Translations under genes and position numbers: made by a program | DNA from: an uncultured Hyphomicrobiales bacterium | GTDB taxonomy: Bacteria; Pseudomonadota; Alphaproteobacteria; Rhizobiales; Beijerinckiaceae | NCBI GenBank assembly: GCA_903932565.1 | Contig: CAIZGQ010000193.1 | Coordinates: 1-13,441, forward strand | Reading direction: 5' to 3' | Length of the DNA stretch: 13,441 bases | The notes under the pieces: generated by a model | Told to the model about the DNA's origin: nothing | The model's input: the letters and a program-made list of their open reading frames with translations, nothing else | Databases searched by the model: none | Shown: one piece after another, positions 7,602 to 13,019 of the stretch | How positions within the stretch are numbered: position 1 is the stretch's first letter | Layout: each line of letters begins with the position of its first letter

Positions 7602-7862
7602 CGCCATCAACTTCATGGCACGCGAACAGGGCCATCCCTATCTGGCCTTGCCAATATTCCCCATCACCGATTTCGGTATGGATTTATCTTCATCGATACC
7701 AAAAAGAATATTTCAAGACCGGCGGATCTGATGGGAAAGCGGATCAGTATCGAGAGTGGATTTCAGCCCGCTGCCGCTGTCTGGCTCAGAACTGCCGCCG
7801 GAGAAGCTGCTGATTGCCTCGCCCAGCAGAACCGTGAACACGATCAGACTCAAAGTGGCTGA
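7602..7862 (+). pseudogene. Frameshifted internal fragment of a 4,5-dihydroxyphthalate decarboxylase-like gene
   Basis: Directly after the hydrolase stop, one frame encodes AINFMAREQGHPYLALPIFP (7603-7662). A second frame, from 7683, encodes FIFIDTKKNISRPADLMGKR and then SGFQPAAAVWLR. Both fit, in the same order, the substrate-binding-fold family of 4,5-dihydroxyphthalate decarboxylase and its ABC-SBP-like relatives (REQGHPY-ALP-FP ... FIF-N ... RP-DL-GKR ... AAVWLRG). The gap between the two parts is 20 nt where seven codons would be expected, so a single-base deletion near 7663-7682 explains the frame change. The second frame ends at TGA 7860-7862. The N-terminal and C-terminal parts of the family are absent. 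A further shift near 7850 giving SKWLMFT might continue the similarity, but weakly. Confidence 0.65.
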
Positions 7863-8100
7863 TGTTTACTTTGGCAGAGCTGATACGATCCTCGCTGAGC
7901 GACAACATATGAAACGCATAACCATCGCAAACCGCCGCTTGCAGCACCGAACGCAAGTCGCCTAACCTCTAACTCCTGATGAGCCAGAGCCTCCCTTCGC
8001 AGAACGCCAGCACAGTCTCAAATCATCTGACGACGGACATGTACAGTGGACGAGCGATGCGGGAGGTATACAAGAGCAACGCACGCGTAATGGGGGAGGC
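7863..8100 (+). other. Non-coding stretch between decarboxylase-like remnant and tctB
   Basis: No convincing gene is seen. Short open frames here are frame-scrambled continuations of the upstream remnant, and none has a ribosome-binding site. The last bases carry a very strong GGGGGAGG Shine-Dalgarno sequence for tctB. A tctBA promoter is presumably here or further upstream, but no good -35/-10 pair was recognised. Confidence 0.4.
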
Positions 8101-8526
8101 ATGACGATCAACCAGAATTTGGCCAAGGGCATTTGTCTTATCGCAATAGCTCTGTTTTTCGGCATACAGGCACGTAGCTATCCCTTTGGTTCGTTCAGCC
8201 ATGCAGGCTCCGGGGCATTTCCGCTCATTGTCTGCGGTCTTCTGCTCGTAATCGGCAGTGCCATTGTTGTGCGCACCTGGTTTACCGACGCGCGGCCCTT
8301 CACCTTCAACTGGCGCAATATCGCGCTTGTTTCGGCCAGCCTCGTTGCCTTCGCCGTACTCTCTGAGTACGTCAACATGCTCGTGGGACTCGTCGTCATG
8401 GTGATGATGGCCTCTTATGCGGCAGATGATTTTTCGTTTTCGCGTGCTCTCAAGGTCGCCCTGTTTCTAGCTGCCATCGCGCTGGCAATGCGGCTTGGTC
8501 TTGGCTTTCAGCTCCCGCTTTACTGA
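8101..8526 (+). CDS. tctB: Tripartite tricarboxylate transporter small membrane subunit, TctB family
   Basis: This 141-residue membrane protein has about four hydrophobic helices (near 8-24, 38-57, 73-105 in two parts, 118-133). It carries the TctB pattern of a glycine-rich loop followed by FPL and a hydrophobic helix (HAGSGAFPLIVCGLLLVIG region, 34-52). The start at 8101 is backed by GGGGGAGG at about 8092-8098. It is 9 bp upstream of tctA and surely co-transcribed with it. TctB is the small, poorly conserved subunit that supports TctA in sodium- or proton-coupled uptake of an anion delivered by a TctC receptor. Normally a tctC gene lies next to it. Here the receptors lie 2-4 kb away on the other strand. 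Confidence 0.9.
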   Translation: MTINQNLAKGICLIAIALFFGIQARSYPFGSFSHAGSGAFPLIVCGLLLVIGSAIVVRTWFTDARPFTFNWRNIALVSASLVAFAVLSEYVNMLVGLVVMVMMASYAADDFSFSRALKVALFLAAIALAMRLGLGFQLPLY

Positions 8527-8535
8527 GGCCAGACC

Positions 8536-10053
8536 GTGGACGTTATCAACAATCTCTCCTTCGGCTTCAGCCATGCGCTGACTATCCAGAACCTGTTGTT
8601 CTGTGCGGCTGGCTGCACCATCGGCACGCTGGTCGGCCTGCTGCCGGGCCTTGGTCCGCTGGCCACTATCAGCCTGCTCCTGCCGCTCACCTATTCGCTG
8701 CCCACGGGTGGTGCACTCATTATGCTGGCCGGCATCTATTACGGTGCGCAATATGGCGACAACGTCAGCGCGATCACCATGAAGATCCCGCACGCTGCAA
8801 GTATCGTTGCCTGCATCGATGGCTATGCCATGACGCTGAAGGGGAAGACGGGACTTGCCCTGTTCACCGCAGGCTTTTCGTCCTTCATCGGCGGGACCGT
8901 GGCAATTCTGGTGCTGGCCTGGCTCGCGCCCGTGCTCAGCGAAGTGGCGCTCCTATTTGGTCCGACCGACTATTGTTCCCTCGTCCTGCTGGGCTTTGTG
9001 TGCGTGAGCTTTGTGACGACGGGATCGGTACTGGACGGACTTGGGATGTGTTTCGTCGGCGTTCTTCTTGGCCAGATCGGCACCGATGTGACGAGTGGAA
9101 CCCAACGATTCACCATGGGCATCACCTCTCTGTTCGACGGGATCGGTCTTGTCAGCCTGTCGCTGGGCTGCTTTGGCATCGCCGAGATTACCAAGAACCT
9201 CGACAACAAAGACAAACGCACACCGTTCAACGGCGAAATCAAGCTCATCCCGACCTGGGCTGAATTCAAGCGCATCATTCCCAGTGCCCTGCGCGGCAGT
9301 GTGGTTGGCTCGGTGCTCGGGCTCATGCCGGGCGGTGGTCCAGTGATCGCGCAGTTTGCAGCCTATGCGGTTGACAAGAAAGTCAGCAAGTATCGGCATG
9401 AAATCGGCGAGGGTGCGATTGAAGGCGTTGCCGGTCAGGCCGCTGCCGATGAGGCAGCCGCCCGCACGAGTTTCATCCCGCTGATGAGCATGGGCATCCC
9501 CGAGAATGCGGTGATGGCACTCATGATGGCCGCTTTCGTCATCAACGGCATCCAGCCGGGCCCGGATATGATCAAGACCCATCCCGATCTGTTCTGGGGT
9601 CTGGTCGCCAGCATGTGGATCGGCAATGTGTTCCTGCTGGTTCTCAACGTGCCACTTGTCCGCTACTGGCTGTCGGTCTTCAAGATTCCCTACAGTGCGC
9701 TGTTTCCGTCCATCCTGTTCTTCTGCTGCATTGGCACCTACAGCGTGAACAACAGCCTGAACGAGATTTACGTCACCGCAATCTTCGGTGTCCTCGGCTA
9801 TATCTTTCTCAGACTGAAACTTGATCCGGCGCCACTGATGCTGGGCTTTATCCTGGGCCCGATGCTGGAAGAGAATTTCCGCCGCTCCATGCTGCTGAGC
9901 CGTGGCAGCTTCAGCACCTTCGTCGTTCATCCCATCAGCGGCGTGCTGATCGGGTTCATCTGCGTCTTATTCCTCTGGCAATTGCTGTCGTTTGTCGTCT
10001 CGGCGAGGCGGCGGACTATGGTGCCAATTCCAGTGCCCGAGAGCGGCGGCTAA
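8536..10053 (+). CDS. tctA: Tripartite tricarboxylate transporter large permease subunit, TctA family
   Basis: This 505-residue, roughly 12-helix inner-membrane permease has the duplicated TctA signatures: GLLPGLGPLATISLLLP (34-50) and LMPGGGPVIAQFAAYAVDKK (263 onward). A third conserved loop, near 299-322, is GQAAADEAAARTSFIPLMSMGIP. The GTG start at 8536 follows tctB by 9 bp with a GAGG just upstream. Length is normal. Two conserved loops deviate from the usual pattern. Residues 73-97 read YGDNVSAITMKIPHAASIVA and onward, where most members have YGGSTTSIL-NIPGE-ASVVT. Residues 299-309 replace the common PEAANNAA with GQAAADEAAA. The protein probably belongs to a divergent subfamily with its own substrate range. 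It would work with TctB and one of the two TctC-like receptors. Confidence 0.93.
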   Translation: MDVINNLSFGFSHALTIQNLLFCAAGCTIGTLVGLLPGLGPLATISLLLPLTYSLPTGGALIMLAGIYYGAQYGDNVSAITMKIPHAASIVACIDGYAMTLKGKTGLALFTAGFSSFIGGTVAILVLAWLAPVLSEVALLFGPTDYCSLVLLGFVCVSFVTTGSVLDGLGMCFVGVLLGQIGTDVTSGTQRFTMGITSLFDGIGLVSLSLGCFGIAEITKNLDNKDKRTPFNGEIKLIPTWAEFKRIIPSALRGSVVGSVLGLMPGGGPVIAQFAAYAVDKKVSKYRHEIGEGAIEGVAGQAAADEAAARTSFIPLMSMGIPENAVMALMMAAFVINGIQPGPDMIKTHPDLFWGLVASMWIGNVFLLVLNVPLVRYWLSVFKIPYSALFPSILFFCCIGTYSVNNSLNEIYVTAIFGVLGYIFLRLKLDPAPLMLGFILGPMLEENFRRSMLLSRGSFSTFVVHPISGVLIGFICVLFLWQLLSFVVSARRRTMVPIPVPESGG

Positions 10054-10539
10054 TCCTGCTCGCTGCCTTTTTGCCATGCGCGGCTCGCGGCCACGCGCGG
10101 CATCAGGTTTCCAGCTGCTAGGCCACGGCAGCCCGTCAATAGCGGCCCTGCCATTCTTCGACAGAGCCGAGGTCAAACAGGACCAATGTGATAAGCCTCT
10201 TGTACGGGATGACACCAATCACACGAGCAGCCTCTATTGGTAAAGGCAGAACGAACGCGCTAACCGCTTCGTTCAATTTCAGCTTACTTTTTGACTGGGC
10301 GATGAGCACGTAAGCTTGCTGGCTAAAGTCTTGATATCTGCAAGGCGGGGGCAATGTCGGCTCTCTGAGTAACAGCGGGCGAGGCGGACGACGTGCCGCC
10401 AACGCCGCTTGTGACCCAAACTGGAGTTTAGCCGCTGGACCCGTACTGATGTATCGTCCCCCAAGGCCTAACTGATTTCTGGTTCCATACCTTTTGGATC
10501 AATGAGGCCCAATCGGACGCGCCGCTGAAGGGAAACGCC
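10054..10539 (+). other. Gene-poor stretch after tctA
   Basis: No gene is firmly supported here. Just after tctA there is a GC-rich imperfect hairpin (about 10073-10102, with GCGCG and CGCGC arms) but no T tract, so it is not a clear terminator. On the minus strand 10402-10136 is an open frame whose last 45 residues (LNEAVSAFVLPLPIEAARVI and on to a TGA at 10136) have a protein-like composition. It has no ribosome-binding site, its N-terminus is Pro/Arg-rich like a non-coding frame, and I recognise no family. It could be a remnant. Confidence 0.35.
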
Positions 10540-10833
10540 ATGAAGATTCGTGCATCTGTCCTGCTGCTCGGCGGCGGAATTCTAACTTTTGTTGTATCTA
10601 CCTGTTTGTTCGTCCCGGCGAGCTCCGCGCGTTCGAAAATTATCAACCATGCTGCTACTGGGGTTCTTGATGTCGTCGGCAAACCTAAAAATGGTGGTAG
10701 AGGAGGTACGTCTCCCCCGCCGCGTAAACTTAAGACCGATCATTTAACTTACAGCACAACGAGCACGGTAAATATGTATGACTTGAGAACCAAAAATACT
10801 AACGCGAGACAAGTTTTAAAGAGAAAAAACTAG
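10540..10833 (+). CDS. Small hypothetical exported protein
   Basis: This 97-residue product is not recognised. The start at 10540 has a good ribosome-binding sequence (GAAGGGAAA, about 10527-10535). Residues 1-30 form a plausible signal peptide: MKIR, a hydrophobic core with LLLGGGILTFVV, and a possible cleavage site after ASSA. The Cys at residue 22 is not in a canonical lipobox. The mature part is short, basic and Gly/Pro/Thr-rich (KPKNGGRGGTSPPPRK) and ends in LKRKN. Its second half is visibly more AT-rich than the flanking transport genes, which suggests a separate origin. It stands alone between tctA and the resolvase remnant. It may be a genuine small secreted protein or a spurious frame. 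Confidence 0.4.
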   Translation: MKIRASVLLLGGGILTFVVSTCLFVPASSARSKIINHAATGVLDVVGKPKNGGRGGTSPPPRKLKTDHLTYSTTSTVNMYDLRTKNTNARQVLKRKN

Positions 10834-11028
10834 ACTACACCACTTAGCTCACAGACAGCGGGCAGCTTGCAGGTTGTCTCAATTGGTGCGTCTTTTATTC
10901 TTATCTGTGCGACAGGTGCGGTGTCTGGTTCTGGCGCATAGGAGACGCCAACCGCCTACTTGAAAACCCGTCTGGGGCATCCGCTGTCTGGCCTGCTGGA
11001 CGCTTTGCGCAAGCTGGCCAGACAGCGG
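10834..11028 (+). other. Intergenic stretch before resolvase remnant
   Basis: No supported gene is present. In the frame of the preceding small gene, 35 further codons without a stop follow its TAG and include a hydrophobic run (VVSIGASFILICATGAV), probably chance. The stretch ends in the left arm and loop of the 16-bp inverted repeat described separately. Confidence 0.3.
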
Positions 11029-11031
11029 ATG
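10978..11031. repeat. Perfect 16-bp inverted repeat with 22-nt spacer
   Basis: CATCCGCTGTCTGGCC (10978-10993) is the exact reverse complement of GGCCAGACAGCGGATG (11016-11031). The 22-nt spacer can add a further 3-bp pairing (GCT/AGC). The right arm ends exactly at the ATG where recognisable resolvase sequence begins. No T tract follows, so a terminator is unlikely. Confidence 0.85.
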
Positions 11032-11328
11032 TTCGAAGCAGTAAATGGAATGCTTTGGTCCATGCTGGCTGCGATTTCAAGGAAGGATTACGAAGACCGC
11101 AGGCGCAGATAAATTCAAGGTCAAGCCCAAGCCCAAGCCCAAGCCGGGGCTGCCGGAAAGTCTCTGGGCAGGCCAGAGTGTACCGAACGCAACAACGGCA
11201 TCGCGAAAATGCTGAAAGGCGGGCTCTCATATTCTGAAATTCAGACCGCTGTCGGATGCTCGCGAGCCACAATCGCCAAAATTGCGAAACGTCCTCGAGT
11301 TATGAACCAAAACCAGGTTGCCAGCTAA
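11029..11328 (+). pseudogene. Serine recombinase (resolvase) C-terminal remnant with an in-frame nonsense codon
   Basis: One continuous frame encodes MFEAVNGMLWSMLAAISRKD then YEDRRRR, a TAA (11110-11112), and then a Gln-Ala repeat, GKSLGRPECTERNNGIAKML and SYSEIQTAVGCSRATIAKIA, with a TAA at 11326-11328. This is the end of the catalytic E-helix region, the linker (LGRPE) and the helix-turn-helix (I-TAVGCSRATIAKIAKR) of a serine resolvase/invertase. In relatives the position of the TAA is Gln (YEDRRRRQ), so a CAA-to-TAA change is the simplest explanation. The N-terminal catalytic domain with its Ser nucleophile is missing. The similarity starts precisely at the right arm of the inverted repeat. 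It is a dead mobile-element gene, consistent with a plasmid or island scar. Confidence 0.8.
11122..11145 (+). repeat. Hexanucleotide tandem repeat (CAAGCC)x4
   Basis: Four exact CAAGCC units lie inside the resolvase remnant, preceded by a degenerate CAAGGT. In frame they encode Gln-Ala pairs in the linker before the helix-turn-helix. Expansion may have occurred after the gene lost function. Confidence 0.85.
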
Positions 11329-11722
11329 ACTCCCCAGGCTTCGCTCTCGCCCCCGGAGACCTGCCATGGTTCATATCGCTCTCGCTTGCTCGGCACCGGG
11401 TCGTAGATCGCCTTGCATCGACTATGCACTCCTGACTTGGAACGAACCGGCCGCCTCACAGGCATCAACAGAACCAATCCCATCAATTGGTCGGAATGCG
11501 GCTCACGAAACGTTTCTCTTCAGCTGGCGACTAATAAGTTTCGCACGATCACACGTTAAGTCAGCGCCGCGGCCTTGCCGCAAAAATAGGCAAATATTCA
11601 TATTTGACAAGATTTGAGTAGTATCATAGTATAAAAAGGCAATATCTAAATTTAATCTGATGTTGCTGAAGTATGAATGCTTTTGACTGATCCTGTATAC
11701 TCCTCCAACTAGAGCTTTTGCA
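11329..11722 (+). other. Non-coding region upstream of the integrase-linked module
   Basis: No supported gene is seen; the open frames here lack ribosome-binding sites and natural composition. The right half (from about 11590) is strikingly AT-rich compared with the rest of the window and contains the promoter listed separately. This makes it a likely promoter and leader region and possibly the boundary of an inserted segment. Confidence 0.45.
11604..11632 (+). promoter_or_regulatory. Sigma70-like promoter for the 11723 module
   Basis: A perfect -35 TTGACA (11604-11609) is followed after exactly 17 bp by TAGTAT (11627-11632), with TATAAAA overlapping. The predicted start near 11640 leaves a leader of about 80 nt before the ATG at 11723. 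It is the best promoter visible in the window. Confidence 0.6.
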
Positions 11723-12553
11723 ATGCAGAAAATCAACTCACCTCCAAAAATACCCTCAGGCGCTGTCATCGTCTTTGGCCAGATACCAAATAGCAATTCA
11801 GCTCAAGCCGGTTGGTTCAATGCCGACCATGCCAAGGCTGCCCGGATCTTTGCGGCGGCCAACGCGATGTCTGTGATCGACTTCGAAGCCATTTCGGCCA
11901 CGACTTTGGCCGAGACGCTTCGGCAGGGGCAGCTGAAGCCGGGTGGCGGCGCCACTCTTCACGACGTGCCGCGCGACGCCCTGACCAAGCTCAAAAACCT
12001 TCTGGATGCCGCCAAGCCTCCTGTGCGGGTTCCCGATACAGAGGCGGCTTCCGCTATCGCCGCCCCCTCCCCTACCAAACCGGAGAGCCTTTCCAAGGAT
12101 CCGGCAAAACAATCAGTAAAGGAACAAATCACGAACGATTGGAGCGTGCCGACCTGGCCGCTCCCAAACGCCGACGCGGCCGCCCGGTCGGGCTCGACTG
12201 AGGTGCCAAAGCCGGCCGCTCAAGCAGCCGTAACAGCCTCGACAACGCCAATCCAATCCGCCAGCCCACCAACCGCCAAAGGAACTGCAACGATGGCCCC
12301 ACTGCCCCCTGCCCCGCCTCCAGCATCGCCCAAGACGCCAGAGCTCACCCCAGCCCACTGGGATCAGATCAAGGTAGGCGCAACTGTGCTCGCTGCGGAC
12401 CTCGATAAGGCCAACGTGGCTGACGGTTGGTATGAGGCCATCGTCATTCAAATCAATGGCCCAAAGCTCACCCTCAAATGGCGAGACTACCCAGAGGAAG
12501 GACGCATCACGCGAACCCGAGAGCACATCGCGCTGCTGTACCCAGCGCTCTGA
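11723..12553 (+). CDS. Hypothetical protein with Pro/Ala-rich linker and Tudor/SH3-like C-terminal domain
   Basis: This 276-residue protein is not assigned to a named family. Three parts are visible. Residues 1-95 form a compact N-terminal region (GWFNADHAKAARIFAAANAM and DALTKLKNLLDAA helices). Residues 96-208 form a low-complexity Pro/Ala/Ser/Thr linker (for example APLPPAPPPASPKTP). Residues 213-274 form a small beta-rich domain with KVGATVLAAD, DGWYEAIVIQI, LTLKWRDYPEEG and REHIALLYP. That pattern (VGxxVLA ... GWYEAxV ... LxWRDYP) resembles Tudor/Agenet or other SH3-like barrels that bind protein tails or nucleic acid. There is no signal peptide or membrane segment. A good promoter lies upstream but the ribosome-binding sequence is weak (AGAG at 11711-11714). 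It is followed by DUF3768 and integrase genes on the same strand, suggesting a mobile-island function. Confidence 0.7.
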   Translation: MQKINSPPKIPSGAVIVFGQIPNSNSAQAGWFNADHAKAARIFAAANAMSVIDFEAISATTLAETLRQGQLKPGGGATLHDVPRDALTKLKNLLDAAKPPVRVPDTEAASAIAAPSPTKPESLSKDPAKQSVKEQITNDWSVPTWPLPNADAAARSGSTEVPKPAAQAAVTASTTPIQSASPPTAKGTATMAPLPPAPPPASPKTPELTPAHWDQIKVGATVLAADLDKANVADGWYEAIVIQINGPKLTLKWRDYPEEGRITRTREHIALLYPAL

Positions 12554-12644
12554 ACCACCAGCAAATCCTTCGAAAGGGGCGGCCATCGAGCCTCCCCTTT
12601 CGATTCAAAACGCACGCTCAACCAACTCAAACAGGAGCATAGCT

Positions 12645-12983
12645 ATGTCAGTGACATTCACCACCGCCCCGCGCATTCGTCAGCTCAATGATCAACTTAG
12701 AACCACCTTTGTTGGCGGCGTCATTGTCTGCACGGACGGTATTCAAAATCTCGAAGACCAACAGGTTGCCGCCATCCTGACCGCTGTCCGCGAGTTCAAC
12801 GCGTTCTCGGAATACAATGACCCCCATGGCGAGCACGACGTCGGGATCTTCGAGGCGGCGGGGCAGCGGGTTGTGTTCAAGATCGATTATTTCGACCGCT
12901 CTATTCGGATCCACTCGCCGGACCCCGCAGATCCACGCGTGACGACACGCGTGCTGACGATCATGCTCGCCGATGAATACTGA
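12645..12983 (+). CDS. DUF3768 domain-containing protein
   Basis: This 112-residue soluble protein matches the DUF3768 pattern: RIRQLNDQLRTT at the start, VAAILTAVREFNAF, NDPHGEHDVG (58-67), VVFKIDYFD (77-84), and SPDPADPRVTTRVLTIMLAD (91-110). The whole domain is present and nearly fills the protein. The start at 12645 is chosen because CAGGAG precedes it by about 8 bases and the domain begins there. The frame is open further back to 12432, but that part only shadows the upstream gene. DUF3768 has no known function. From general knowledge it is common in alphaproteobacterial plasmids and integrative elements, which fits the neighbouring integrase. The 91-bp gap after the previous gene and the 36-bp gap before the next suggest one transcript. 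Confidence 0.88.
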   Translation: MSVTFTTAPRIRQLNDQLRTTFVGGVIVCTDGIQNLEDQQVAAILTAVREFNAFSEYNDPHGEHDVGIFEAAGQRVVFKIDYFDRSIRIHSPDPADPRVTTRVLTIMLADEY

Positions 12984-13019
12984 CCCCATCAGATCAACCT
13001 CAAACCACAGGAGCCTTTG

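Noticed and set aside
7556..7965. Two overlapping open frames after the hydrolase gene
   Set aside because: They do not look like proteins; other frames in the same DNA give the decarboxylase-like sequence, so these are off-frame readings of a pseudogene.
8953..9930. 325-codon open frame on the minus strand
   Set aside because: It lies entirely antisense to tctA, is His/Gln/Asp-rich as expected from the complement of a membrane-protein gene, and has no recognisable domain.
10073..10102. GC-rich hairpin after tctA as a terminator
   Set aside because: Arms are imperfect with a bulge and no T tract follows.
10831..10938. Stop read-through of the small exported protein into a hydrophobic extension
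   Set aside because: Only 35 codons follow, with no signal or conservation evidence; chance is sufficient.
11116..11145. Short tandem repeat as a CRISPR or iteron array
   Set aside because: Units are only 6 bp without spacers and lie in frame within a resolvase linker.
10901..11272. 123-codon minus-strand frame
   Set aside because: It is antisense to the resolvase remnant, and the plus-strand reading gives recognisable family motifs.
11318..11617. 99-codon plus-strand frame
   Set aside because: Atypical composition, no ribosome-binding site, runs into the AT-rich promoter region.
12432..12644. N-terminal extension of the DUF3768 gene to 12432
   Set aside because: It overlaps the previous gene in another frame, and the DUF3768 domain starts at 12645 where a good ribosome-binding site is present.
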